Positions 8,935 through 17,161 of a stretch of DNA of 64,000 bases are shown here, piece by piece (position 1 is the first letter of the stretch; each line of letters opens with the position of its first letter). Source of the stretch: Bacillus sp. AFS073361. GTDB taxonomy: Bacteria; Bacillota; Bacilli; Bacillales; Cytobacillaceae. The stretch spans positions 155,721 to 219,720 of the forward strand of contig NZ_NUZU01000013.1 of assembly GCF_002567005.1 (NCBI RefSeq). Reading direction: 5' to 3'. Made by a program: the position numbers and the translations under genes. Under the pieces are notes generated by a model. It did no database searches. It worked only from the letters and a program-made list of their open reading frames with translations, and was not told where the DNA came from.

Positions 8935-9663
8935 GTGAATTATAAAAAAATAAAACCAAAAAAGATCTATGAAGAAGTAGCAGAGGCCATATATGAAATG
9001 ATTCGAACGGGTCAGGTTAAACCTGGGGAAAAACTTGATTCGGTACAACAACTTGCTGAAAATTTCCAAGTAGGCCGCTCCGCCATCCGTGAAGCGTTAA
9101 CCTCTTTAAGAGCGATGGGGCTCGTTGAAATGAAGCAAGGGGAAGGTACTTTCATAAAGGAATTTGAATCAGATCAAATTACTTTCCCACTATCAACAGC
9201 TATTTTAATGAACCAAGAAGACATTGCTCAATTATTAGAGGTTCGTAAGATTATTGAAATTGGAACGGCTGCTGCAGCTGCGAAAAAAAGAACAAGTCAC
9301 CATTTAGCAATGATGGAGGATGCACTTGAAGAAATGAGAAATGCTCAAGGGAATGAAACACTGGGCGAAAAAGCTGATCTCCAATTTCATTTTGCTCTTG
9401 CCGATGCCGCGCAAAACCCTTTGCTGCTTAGCTTGATGAATCATGTTTCTGGATTAATGGGAGAAACCATGAAAGAAACACGTCGTGTTTGGCTCTTTTC
9501 TAAACAAACCACGATGGAACGACTTTATGATGAACATAAGGATATTTTTGAAGCGGTTAAAGAACAGGATGAAGAAAAAGCAAGAAAGTTTATGCTTTTA
9601 CATCTTGAGAACGTTGAAGCCGTATTACAAAAATATTTTCAATCTGCGAATTTTACAAGCTAA
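8935..9663 (+). CDS. lutR: GntR/FadR-family lactate-utilisation repressor
   Basis: 242 aa from a GTG start with AGGGG eight bases upstream. An ATG 15 codons earlier (8890) lies in frame but has no recognisable ribosome binding site. N-terminal winged helix typical of GntR proteins (LAENFQVGRSAIREALTSLRAMG, about residues 36-58) followed by an all-helical FCD ligand domain with metal-binding-type His/Asp residues (FHFALADAAQNPLL). B. subtilis LutR represses lutABC and responds to lactate. The position between lutP and lutABC, and the two identical palindromes beside it, support the same role here. Confidence 0.88.
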   Translation: MNYKKIKPKKIYEEVAEAIYEMIRTGQVKPGEKLDSVQQLAENFQVGRSAIREALTSLRAMGLVEMKQGEGTFIKEFESDQITFPLSTAILMNQEDIAQLLEVRKIIEIGTAAAAAKKRTSHHLAMMEDALEEMRNAQGNETLGEKADLQFHFALADAAQNPLLLSLMNHVSGLMGETMKETRRVWLFSKQTTMERLYDEHKDIFEAVKEQDEEKARKFMLLHLENVEAVLQKYFQSANFTS

Positions 9664-9681
9664 CTTTTTGTATAATTAATC

Positions 9682-9728
9682 CAAAAAACATGCAACCTCC
9701 AAACTAATTTGGAACGCATGTTTTTTAA
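9682..9728 (+). terminator. Terminator of lutR
   Basis: AAAAAACATGC ... GCATGTTTTTT outer stem, with an inner CCAAA/TTTGG stem. Confidence 0.75.
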
Positions 9729-9818
9729 AATTTTCTTTTTTTTTGCTGGAAGCACTTTCAATAGGGTCTACTTTTATTGTAGTATGAATGATATAAAAAT
9801 CTTAATTTTTTTCAATTA

Positions 9819-9831
9819 GTCATCAGATGAC
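9819..9831. promoter_or_regulatory. Probable LutR operator 2, upstream of lutA
   Basis: Second exact copy of GTCATCAGATGAC, 54 bp before the lutA ATG. It is followed at once by CAGTTCATCAGTGG, a partial further repeat of the TCATCAG half-site. Confidence 0.75.
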
Positions 9832-9884
9832 CAGTTCATCAGTGGAACTTGTGTAAATTTGAAAAATAGGAGAGGAAGACAATC

Positions 9885-10601
9885 ATGAAGGTTACTCTTT
9901 TTGCAACTTGTATTGTAGATATGTTCAAAAGTAATGTAGGAAAGGCCACTGTCGAATTACTTGAGAGGCTCGGGTGTGAAATTGATTTTCCTGAATCGCA
10001 AGTTTGTTGCGGGCAGCCATCATATAATAGTGGTTATGTTAAAGAAACAAAAGAAGCTATGAAACGAATGATCGACACGTTTAGTGATGCTGAATACATA
10101 GTCTCACCATCAGGGTCCTGCATAACTATGTTCCATGAATATCAGCATATCTTTAAGGGAGACCCGGTTTGGGAACCAAAAGCAAAAAGACTTGCTGAAA
10201 AATCATTTGAACTTACGCAATTCATTGTTGATGTTTTGAAAATTGAAGATGTCGGTGCCCGTTTTGAAGGAAGTGTAACCTATCATACCTCCTGTCACAT
10301 GACAAGATTGTTGGGTGTAAAGAAAGCTCCTATGATTCTATTAAGTAATGTAAAAGGTCTAAGGTTTACTGAATTGCCTGGGAAGGAACAATGCTGTGGT
10401 TTTGGGGGGACTTTTGCAGTAAAAATGGCTCAAATTTCAGAGCAAATGGTGGATGAAAAAGTCCGACACGTTGAAGAAACTGGGGCTGAGTATCTAATCG
10501 GTGCCGATGCAGCCTGTTTGATGAATATCGGCGGAAGAATTGATAGAGTTGGTAAGCCAATCAAGGTAATGCATATTGCCGAGGTATTAAATAGCCGTTG
10601 A
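9885..10601 (+). CDS. lutA: Lactate utilisation Fe-S protein LutA
   Basis: 238 aa. Cys-rich CCG-domain protein of the LutA/YkgE family. It carries two motifs, [10 protein letters not shown] (about residues 42-51) and CCGFGGTF (about 168-175), each with a partner Cys, likely holding Fe-S or electron-transfer centres. With LutB and LutC it oxidises L-lactate to pyruvate in Bacillus. AGGAGAGGAAGACAATC precedes the ATG. It is the first gene of lutABC, 84 bp before lutB. The upstream palindrome and absence of a terminator within the group make it one operon. Confidence 0.92.
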   Translation: MKVTLFATCIVDMFKSNVGKATVELLERLGCEIDFPESQVCCGQPSYNSGYVKETKEAMKRMIDTFSDAEYIVSPSGSCITMFHEYQHIFKGDPVWEPKAKRLAEKSFELTQFIVDVLKIEDVGARFEGSVTYHTSCHMTRLLGVKKAPMILLSNVKGLRFTELPGKEQCCGFGGTFAVKMAQISEQMVDEKVRHVEETGAEYLIGADAACLMNIGGRIDRVGKPIKVMHIAEVLNSR

Positions 10602-10685
10602 TTTTGGAAGTCTGTTGATTGAAGTGACTGGAGCGGAAATCAATAGACAAGTTTTATTAACTTAGAAGAATGGAGGAATGATTGT

Positions 10686-12110
10686 ATGGCAATGAAGATT
10701 AGCACAGAACATTTTAAAGAACGTGTTGATAAAGGAATTCATGATGACTTCATGCGCGGGGCTGTTGCTGGAGCACAGGACGGTATGGGTGTAAAAAGAA
10801 GAGTCGCGGCTGAGGAACTAGGAAACTGGGAAGAATGGCGCTCGCATGGGGAAGAAATCCGCCAACATGTACTGGAAAACTTGGATTATTATTTAGAACA
10901 ACTAAGTGAGAATGTTGCCAAGCGTGGCGGACATGTATTTTTTGCACAAACCAAGGAAGAAGCAAATAAGTACATCCAAGGGATTGTAAAAAAGAAGGAA
11001 GCCAAGAAAATTGTTAAATCGAAATCGATGGTAACTGAAGAAATCAGTTTAAATGCAATGTTGGAAAAAGAGGGATGTGAGGTTATAGAAACAGACCTTG
11101 GTGAATACATTCTTCAAATTGATGATCATGATCCCCCATCACATATTGTTGTACCAGCGCTTCATAAAAATAAAGAACAAATTCGTGATGTGTTTACGGA
11201 TAGGTTAGGTTACACAAAAACATCAAAACCAGAAGAATTAGCATGGCATGCCCGTGAGATGCTTCGAAAGGAATACCTATCAGCAGATATCGGGATTACT
11301 GGCTGTAATTTTGCTGTGGCCGAAACTGGTTCTTTTAGTCTAGTAACTAACGAAGGAAATGCTGATTTAGTAACAGCATTACCTAAAACACAAATTACAG
11401 TTATGGGAATGGAAAGACTGGTTCCAACCTTTGAAGAGATGGAAGTTTTAGTTAGTTTACTAACGAGAAGTGCGGTAGGTCAGAAATTAACTAGCTATAT
11501 TACTGTGTTAACAGGACCGAAAGAAGCATTAGATGTCGATGGCCCTGAGGAATTTCACCTTGTCATTGTTGATAACGGAAGATCCAAGATACTTGGCGGA
11601 GAGTTCCAATCTGTTTTACAGTGTATCCGCTGTGCTGCATGTATTAACGTATGTCCGGTTTATCGGCATGTGGGCGGACATTCATATGGCTCTATTTATT
11701 CGGGGCCTATTGGTGCAGTCCTATCTCCATTATTAGGCGGGTATGATGAATTTAAAGAGCTCCCTTACGCTTCAACCCTATGTGGAGCTTGCACAGAGGT
11801 ATGTCCAGTAAAAATCCCGTTACATAACCTTCTTCATAAACACCGAGAAGTCATTGTTGAAAAAGAGGGAAAAGCGCCAATATCCGAAAAACTATTAATG
11901 AAGGCTTTTGGTTTAGGGGCAGCCTCTCCAATCATGTATAACATAGGATCTAAGATGGCACCTGCTGCCATGAACCCTTTTACAGTGGGTGAGAAGATTT
12001 CTAAGGGACCAGGTCCATTAAAGGCTTGGACAGATATTCGTGATTTTCCAGCACCAAATAAAGAGCGATTCAGAGATTGGTTTAAAAACCGTGAAAAAGG
12101 AGGCAAATAA
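10686..12110 (+). CDS. lutB: Lactate utilisation iron-sulfur protein LutB
   Basis: 474 aa, usual LutB length. The N-terminal two-thirds is the LUD domain ([32 protein letters not shown]). Two 4Fe-4S motifs follow: [14 protein letters not shown] and [11 protein letters not shown], at roughly residues 314-327 and 360-370. It probably carries electrons from lactate oxidation between LutA/LutC and the quinone pool or another acceptor. AGAATGGAGGAATGATTGT precedes the ATG. Two bases separate its stop from the lutC start. LutB is the most conserved subunit of the complex, so identification is firm; the chemical division of labour in LutABC is not settled by sequence. Confidence 0.92.
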   Translation: MAMKISTEHFKERVDKGIHDDFMRGAVAGAQDGMGVKRRVAAEELGNWEEWRSHGEEIRQHVLENLDYYLEQLSENVAKRGGHVFFAQTKEEANKYIQGIVKKKEAKKIVKSKSMVTEEISLNAMLEKEGCEVIETDLGEYILQIDDHDPPSHIVVPALHKNKEQIRDVFTDRLGYTKTSKPEELAWHAREMLRKEYLSADIGITGCNFAVAETGSFSLVTNEGNADLVTALPKTQITVMGMERLVPTFEEMEVLVSLLTRSAVGQKLTSYITVLTGPKEALDVDGPEEFHLVIVDNGRSKILGGEFQSVLQCIRCAACINVCPVYRHVGGHSYGSIYSGPIGAVLSPLLGGYDEFKELPYASTLCGACTEVCPVKIPLHNLLHKHREVIVEKEGKAPISEKLLMKAFGLGAASPIMYNIGSKMAPAAMNPFTVGEKISKGPGPLKAWTDIRDFPAPNKERFRDWFKNREKGGK

Positions 12111-12112
12111 TC

Positions 12113-12832
12113 ATGGTTGGAGCGATTCACAATCGAGATAAATTTCTAAACCAAATTGCGGGCAGTCTTGGGCGGCCGCGCATTTCCTCCCCAGTTGAAA
12201 GGCCGGCCTGGAAATTCCAGCCCCAATATGAGGTATTAAAGGATGCTACACAAGATGAATTGTTAGAGGTTCTTAAAGAGCAATGTAAAAAAATTCATAC
12301 AAGCCTTTATGTAACTGATAGCAATGATTTACCTTCAGTCCTAAATGAAGTAGTTTCTGGCTTTGGCGGTGGTCCGATTGTCACATGGAAAGATGAACGC
12401 TTTTCCAAGTGGGGACTCGATCTACTTATAAAAAAGGAATGGCCAGCACAGAATATAGAAGTTTACGAATGGAATCATAGCAAGGGGCACCAAAACATTG
12501 CAAAAGCAGAGAAGGCCAATGTGGGGATTACAATTAGTGAAATAACATTGGCTGAATCCGGAACGGTCGTATTGTTTAGCGATGAGAATAAGGGGAGAAC
12601 TGTCAGTTTTCTCCCTGCCACCTATATCGCACTTATACCGAAAAGTACACTAGTACCGCGGATTACGCAAGCATCTCAAAAGATGCGGGAGATTCATAAG
12701 AAAACTGGTCACGTTGCTTCATGCATCAATTTTATTACTGGACCGAGTAACTCTGCAGATATTGAATTGAATCTTGTCGTTGGAGTTCATGGACCTGTAA
12801 AGGCATCATATATTGTCATTAATGATTTATAA
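12113..12832 (+). CDS. lutC: Lactate utilisation protein LutC
   Basis: 239 aa LUD-domain protein (YkgG/LutC family), with NVGITISEITLAESGTVVLF and INFITGPSNSADIELNLVVG, the two blocks shared with the LUD domain of LutB. No cysteine cluster. It follows lutB by two bases, with a GGAGGCAAATAATC ribosome binding site inside the lutB end. Third component of the lactate-to-pyruvate oxidation system. A terminator follows directly, so the operon ends here, before the ferredoxin oxidoreductase genes. Confidence 0.9.
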   Translation: MVGAIHNRDKFLNQIAGSLGRPRISSPVERPAWKFQPQYEVLKDATQDELLEVLKEQCKKIHTSLYVTDSNDLPSVLNEVVSGFGGGPIVTWKDERFSKWGLDLLIKKEWPAQNIEVYEWNHSKGHQNIAKAEKANVGITISEITLAESGTVVLFSDENKGRTVSFLPATYIALIPKSTLVPRITQASQKMREIHKKTGHVASCINFITGPSNSADIELNLVVGVHGPVKASYIVINDL

Positions 12833-12842
12833 ATATTTTTAG

Positions 12843-12876
12843 AGGTCTGTACCATAATCGGTGCAGGCTTTTTTTG
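12843..12876 (+). terminator. Terminator of lutABC
   Basis: GTCTGTACC-ATAATC-GGTGCAGGC stem (with G-U pairs) and a T7 tail. Confidence 0.75.
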
Positions 12877-12911
12877 TTTTATTCTGTTATACAACAATTT
12901 ATAATCTGTTA

Positions 12912-12936
12912 TATAATGAAATGTCATCTTGAAGAT
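12912..12936 (+). promoter_or_regulatory. Candidate control site upstream of the ferredoxin oxidoreductase
   Basis: TATAAT at 12912-12917, then the perfect odd palindrome ATCTTGAAGAT at 12926-12936 at the expected transcription start. CTGTTATA occurs twice just upstream (12884 and 12907). The -35 (TATACA region) is weak, so the promoter is tentative. Confidence 0.35.
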
Positions 12937-13108
12937 CATATATACTAGCGTTTATTCAATAATTAATTTTTGTGTTACAAAATTTTTTTCTTTGTGTTTG
13001 ACTTTTATCACAGATTAATAAAAATATTCGTTTTACAATGGTTGTGGGATAGTAAAATTTTATGTCTATTTCGTGGAGTTTTATTGAACGAAGTCAGGGA
13101 GGGACATT

Positions 13109-14122
13109 ATGTCTATTTTACCGAAAAAAAATGAACTAGGATTTTTTGAAATCCGTCTTGAATCAATTGGGGGATTAGGTGCTAACCTTGCTGGAAAAAT
13201 GTTGGCGGAGGCAGGCGTTTTGAGTCTTGGCTTGAAAGGATCCAATTTTTCATCCTACGGATCCGAAAAAAAGGGCTCTCCAGTAAAGAGTTTCATCCGC
13301 TTCTGTGAACCAGGTGTGGAAATTAGAGACCATAGTCCAATTGAACAACCACATATTGTTGGGGTTTTCCATGAAGCTTTATATAGAACTGTTAATGTTG
13401 TCAGCGGATTAAATGCTGATGGTATCGTACTCGTTAATACCGCGAGAGATTTTGATGAAGTAAAAAAGGATTTACAATTGCAATACGGTACACTTGCTAT
13501 AATAGATGCCCTTTCGATTGCCGTTGAGGAAAAAACGAAAGTAAATACAGCCATGCTAGGTGCACTCTATCGCATTTGTGACTTTTTAGATCCAGAATCA
13601 ATGAGAGATGTAATAAGGAAAACGTTCACAAAAAAATACCCACATCTAGTTGAACCAAATATCCGTACTTTTGACCGCGGTTATAATGAGGTTCAATTTA
13701 AAACATACGAAGTACCAGCCGGTGCGGAAGGAAAATCCTTTACCCGTTCATTGCCAATGCTTGGATACATGACCCAGGAAATCGGTGGAGTCATGGTTTC
13801 ACAAGCTAATAGTATTTATAAAGATTTAAGCGGCTCACGCCAAGGATTCCTTCCAGAATTCCAGCAAGAGAAATGTATTAACTGTGCAGCTTGTGACAAT
13901 GTTTGTCCGGACTTTTGTTTCGTTTGGGAAGAAGGGGAGGATAAGCGCGGCAGAAAACAAATGTTCCTTAAAGGTATTGATTATCAATACTGTAAGGGCT
14001 GCCTGAAATGCGTGGAGGCCTGTCCAACAGATGCCCTTGGTGATCTTCGTGAGTTACTTGGGTATGCAGATGAACACCGCGTAAAGCAAAACTTTCCGTA
14101 TATTGCAGGAGGGGTCCAATAA
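13109..14122 (+). CDS. 2-oxoacid:ferredoxin oxidoreductase, fused gamma-delta subunit
   Basis: 337 aa. The N-terminal 190 residues are the gamma domain (RLESIGGLGANLAGKMLAE; GSEKKGSPVKSFIRF). The C-terminal 90 residues form a two-cluster ferredoxin (delta) domain with CINCAACDNVCPDFC and CKGCLKCVEACP. The gamma domain helps bind coenzyme A and the delta domain carries electrons to ferredoxin. It overlaps the alpha-beta gene (TAATG), so the pair forms a complete enzyme. GGGAGGGACATT precedes the ATG. Pyruvate is the likely substrate given the lactate-to-pyruvate operon next door, but 2-oxoglutarate or a branched 2-oxoacid cannot be excluded by sequence reading. Confidence 0.82.
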   Translation: MSILPKKNELGFFEIRLESIGGLGANLAGKMLAEAGVLSLGLKGSNFSSYGSEKKGSPVKSFIRFCEPGVEIRDHSPIEQPHIVGVFHEALYRTVNVVSGLNADGIVLVNTARDFDEVKKDLQLQYGTLAIIDALSIAVEEKTKVNTAMLGALYRICDFLDPESMRDVIRKTFTKKYPHLVEPNIRTFDRGYNEVQFKTYEVPAGAEGKSFTRSLPMLGYMTQEIGGVMVSQANSIYKDLSGSRQGFLPEFQQEKCINCAACDNVCPDFCFVWEEGEDKRGRKQMFLKGIDYQYCKGCLKCVEACPTDALGDLRELLGYADEHRVKQNFPYIAGGVQ

Positions 14123-16416
14123 TGTCTATTTTAGAAGATAAATTAACAGCAAAAAGGATTGCAGAACAAATTTCTACTTTTGAATCTGGGAATGAAATGG
14201 CTGCATTGGCCGCAGCACAAATCAATTATCATATTATGGGATACTTCCCAATTACGCCTTCCACAGAGGTTGCTCAATTTCTAGATCAAATGAAAACACG
14301 TGGAGAACATGATATTAAACTGATTCCTGCAGATGGTGAGCATGGTTCGGCCGGGATTTGCTATGGTGCAGCAGCAACAGGTGCAAGGGTAATCAATGCA
14401 ACAAGTGCAAATGGATTCTTGTATATGCTTGAGCAGATGCCAGTCCAATCAGGTACTCGTTTTCCTATGGTAATGAATCTTGTTACACGTGCTGTCAGTG
14501 GTCCATTAGATATTCGCGGAGATCATTCTGACTTATATTATGCTTTAAATACAGGCTGGGTCATATTAACAGCAAAAACCCCGCAAGCTGTATATGATAT
14601 GAATATTATGGCATTAAAAATTGCGGAACATTCTAAAGTCCGTTTACCAGTTATTGTTGCTTATGATGGATTCTTTACTTCCCATCAAAAGCGCCGGGTT
14701 GAATTCTTTAAGGATCGCAGTGTTGTACAGCAATTTGTGGGTGAATGCCCAACAGATTACAACTTTATCAGGGATTTAAGTAAACCAGTAACAATTGGTG
14801 CGCATATGAGCGGAGATGATTTCCTTAATAATCACTTCCAGCAGTCAGAAGCAATGTATAATGCTGGTGAGGTATTTAAAGAAGTAGCTGAAGAATACGC
14901 GAAGCTTTCTGGAAGAGAATATCCTATACTAGATTTATATAAAATGGAAGATGCAGAGGTAGCTTTATTTCTATTAAACTCTGCAGCAGAATCTGCTAAA
15001 GATGTTGTGGATCAACTTCGTGAAAAAGGAATAAAGGCTGGTGTGATCAGCCCGAATATTATTCGTCCATTCCCAGCAAAAGAAATTCGCGAAGCTCTTA
15101 AGAATGTAAAATCATTATTAATTGGGGAACGCGCGGATTCTTATGGAGCAAATGGGCCTAATCTTACACATGAAGTGAAATCTGCCCTTCAAGATGACAA
15201 AGACAACAAGACGATTGTGTTAAGTCGTGTATTTGGACTTGGAGGTAAGGATTTCTATGCAAGTGATGCCGAGGCTTTCTTTGATATGGCATTGGATACA
15301 TTGGAAAAAGGCTTTGCCGAAAAGCCATTTGATTACTATGGACATATCCCTGGCAATCCTGAGAAAATTCTCAAACCAGTTATTTTACCACAACATGGGG
15401 ATGTCTTTAAAACCGGATTAATTGATGTAAAGATGGATGAAGAAACCAATAAATTAAAAGTGAAAATTCCACCACTTAGGGCCTTAACTGGTAAACCGAA
15501 ACGAATTGCATCAGGTCACGGTGCATGTCCGGGCTGTGGTATTTTTGCTGGTCTTGAGTTGTTCTTTAAAGGAATTGAAGGAGACATCGTTACACTATTC
15601 CAAACTGGATGTGCCTATGTAACAACAACATCCTATCCAAGCACATCCCATAAGCAAACAATGATGCATAATTTATTCCAAAACGGTGCTGCAACATTAT
15701 CAGGTACAGTTGAAGCATTCATGGAATTAAAACGCCGCGGTGAAATTCAAGTATCTGATGATGCTACATTTGTAATGATTACTGGCGATGGCGGAATGGA
15801 TATCGGAATGGGATCAGCTATTGGTACAGCTCTTCGTGGTCATAAGCTAATTATGCTTGAATATGATAATGAGGGCTACATGAATACCGGCTCACAAATG
15901 TCTTATTCCACGCCAATTGGTCATATGACAAGTACTTCTGGTGTAGGAAAAACACAGCGTGGTAAAGCTTTCCATCATAAAGATACCGCACAAATAATGG
16001 CAGCAACGAATATTCCATATGTATTTACTGGTTCCGAGGCATTCCCTCAGGACCTAGTGAAAAAGGGTGCAAAAGCACAATGGTATGCACAAAATGTTGG
16101 AACAGTTTATGGTAAAATTCTCATTACATGCCCACTTAACTGGAAATCCGATGACCGTTTTGGCACAACCATAGTGGAGGCTGCGGTAAACTCTTGTTTC
16201 TTCCCGCTTTATGAAGTCGAACAGGGTGTTACAACAATCACTTACAATCCAGAAGAAAAGAATAAACGAATTCCACTTTCGGATTGGTTAAAGTATATGG
16301 GAAAAACAAAACATCTACTAAAAGAAGAGAACAAGCCAATGTTAGAAGAGTTTGAAGCTGAAGTTGAGAAAAGATGGCAGCGTCTAAAAGCAAAAGATGA
16401 AAATCCAATGTTGTAA
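14122..16416 (+). CDS. 2-oxoacid:ferredoxin oxidoreductase, fused alpha-beta subunit
   Basis: 764 aa. Residues about 1-400 are the alpha part (YFPITPSTEVAQFLDQM; GEHGSAGICYGAAATGARV; the C-terminal transketolase-like domain follows). Residues about 460-740 are the beta part, with the Fe-S cysteines CPGCG and the thiamine-pyrophosphate motif beginning GDGGMDIGMGSAIGTALRG and ending DNEGYMNTG. It decarboxylates a 2-oxoacid with coenzyme A, giving acyl-CoA, CO2 and reduced ferredoxin. The start lies in the gamma-delta stop. Most aerobic Bacillus use pyruvate dehydrogenase instead, and ykyA, the usual neighbour of pdhA, is present at the far end of the window, so the cell probably has both. Confidence 0.85.
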   Translation: MSILEDKLTAKRIAEQISTFESGNEMAALAAAQINYHIMGYFPITPSTEVAQFLDQMKTRGEHDIKLIPADGEHGSAGICYGAAATGARVINATSANGFLYMLEQMPVQSGTRFPMVMNLVTRAVSGPLDIRGDHSDLYYALNTGWVILTAKTPQAVYDMNIMALKIAEHSKVRLPVIVAYDGFFTSHQKRRVEFFKDRSVVQQFVGECPTDYNFIRDLSKPVTIGAHMSGDDFLNNHFQQSEAMYNAGEVFKEVAEEYAKLSGREYPILDLYKMEDAEVALFLLNSAAESAKDVVDQLREKGIKAGVISPNIIRPFPAKEIREALKNVKSLLIGERADSYGANGPNLTHEVKSALQDDKDNKTIVLSRVFGLGGKDFYASDAEAFFDMALDTLEKGFAEKPFDYYGHIPGNPEKILKPVILPQHGDVFKTGLIDVKMDEETNKLKVKIPPLRALTGKPKRIASGHGACPGCGIFAGLELFFKGIEGDIVTLFQTGCAYVTTTSYPSTSHKQTMMHNLFQNGAATLSGTVEAFMELKRRGEIQVSDDATFVMITGDGGMDIGMGSAIGTALRGHKLIMLEYDNEGYMNTGSQMSYSTPIGHMTSTSGVGKTQRGKAFHHKDTAQIMAATNIPYVFTGSEAFPQDLVKKGAKAQWYAQNVGTVYGKILITCPLNWKSDDRFGTTIVEAAVNSCFFPLYEVEQGVTTITYNPEEKNKRIPLSDWLKYMGKTKHLLKEENKPMLEEFEAEVEKRWQRLKAKDENPML

Positions 16417-16435
16417 ATAGTAGAATAGATCAAAG

Positions 16436-16462
16436 ACACTTCCTTTTGGGAGTGTTTTTTTT
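16436..16462 (+). terminator. Terminator of the ferredoxin oxidoreductase operon
   Basis: ACACTTCC-TTTT-GGGAGTGT stem with T8. Confidence 0.75.
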
Positions 16463-16467
16463 AATTA

Positions 16468-16507
16468 TTGACATGGTAAATTTAATTTGATATATATCTA
16501 ATTAGAT
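16468..16507 (+). promoter_or_regulatory. Promoter and palindromic operator of the ArsR/DUF2087 gene
   Basis: TTGACA (16468-16473), 17-bp spacer, TATATA (16491-16496). The perfect palindrome ATCTAATTAGAT (16496-16507) begins at the last base of the -10 element. A repressor bound there would block initiation, so autoregulation is likely. Confidence 0.6.
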
Positions 16508-16541
16508 GGTTATCGAAATTATAAAAAAGTGAGGTAGGAAA

Positions 16542-17129
16542 TTGATCCAATTAGATAAAATCGTATCTTTTTATAAAACAATGGGAGACCCAACAAGAAT
16601 TCGAATTGTAGCCATATTGGCGAAAGGCCCACTCCACGGTCAGGCGATTGCTGGAAAGCTTGGCCTGTCTGCTCCAACGATTACACATCATTTAAAGAAA
16701 TTACGGGAAGTTCATGTGGTTTATGACAGAAGAGTCAAGAATACGATCTACTTTTACCTAAACGAATCATTGATAAATCAGCAGGCAAAGGTGTTTACAG
16801 AACTGTTAGAAAAAAAGGGAGAGGAGTTGGATGAAATGGTCGAGTCTAGTCTCGAGAGACAAAAAATCATCGAAAATTTCTTTACGAAAACTGGGAAACT
16901 AAAAAATATTCCAGCACAACGAAAAAAGAAATTAATCGTATTCGAACACATGATACAGGGGTTAAAAATGGGTGAAAAATACGAAGAAAAACAATTAAAT
17001 GAGTTTATAAAACAATTCCATGATGACTATGCAACCATTCGCCGGGAATTTATCATTAATCACTATATGTTTCGAGAGAATGGTATTTATGAACTAAATC
17101 CAGAAGAGATGTGGGCAAAAATGGACTAG
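16542..17129 (+). CDS. ArsR-family regulator with DUF2087 domain
   Basis: 195 aa from a TTG start preceded by GTGAGGTAGGAAA. N-terminal ArsR winged helix (MGDPTRIRIVAILAKG; GLSAPTITHHLKKLREV). A helical linker (about 85-120) leads to a C-terminal DUF2087 domain (about 121-195, EFIINHYMFRENGIYELNP). No cysteine pair for metal sensing is visible, so the signal is probably not a thiophilic metal. It is monocistronic, between the ferredoxin oxidoreductase and methionine-salvage genes, with its own palindrome-bearing promoter. The target is unknown; the palindrome is not seen upstream of the ferredoxin oxidoreductase. Confidence 0.8.
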   Translation: MIQLDKIVSFYKTMGDPTRIRIVAILAKGPLHGQAIAGKLGLSAPTITHHLKKLREVHVVYDRRVKNTIYFYLNESLINQQAKVFTELLEKKGEELDEMVESSLERQKIIENFFTKTGKLKNIPAQRKKKLIVFEHMIQGLKMGEKYEEKQLNEFIKQFHDDYATIRREFIINHYMFRENGIYELNPEEMWAKMD

Positions 17130-17130
17130 A

Positions 17131-17160
17131 AAAGCAATCCAAAGTGGATTGCTTTTCTTA
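17131..17160. terminator. Bidirectional terminator between the ArsR gene and mtnK
   Basis: AAGCAATCC-AAAG-TGGATTGCTT stem flanked by A and T runs; serves both convergent genes. Confidence 0.8.
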
Positions 17161-17161
17161 C

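Noticed and set aside
12988-13013. FNR box upstream of the ferredoxin oxidoreductase
   Set aside because: The half-sites TGTGT and TCACA are separated by 10 instead of 6 bases.
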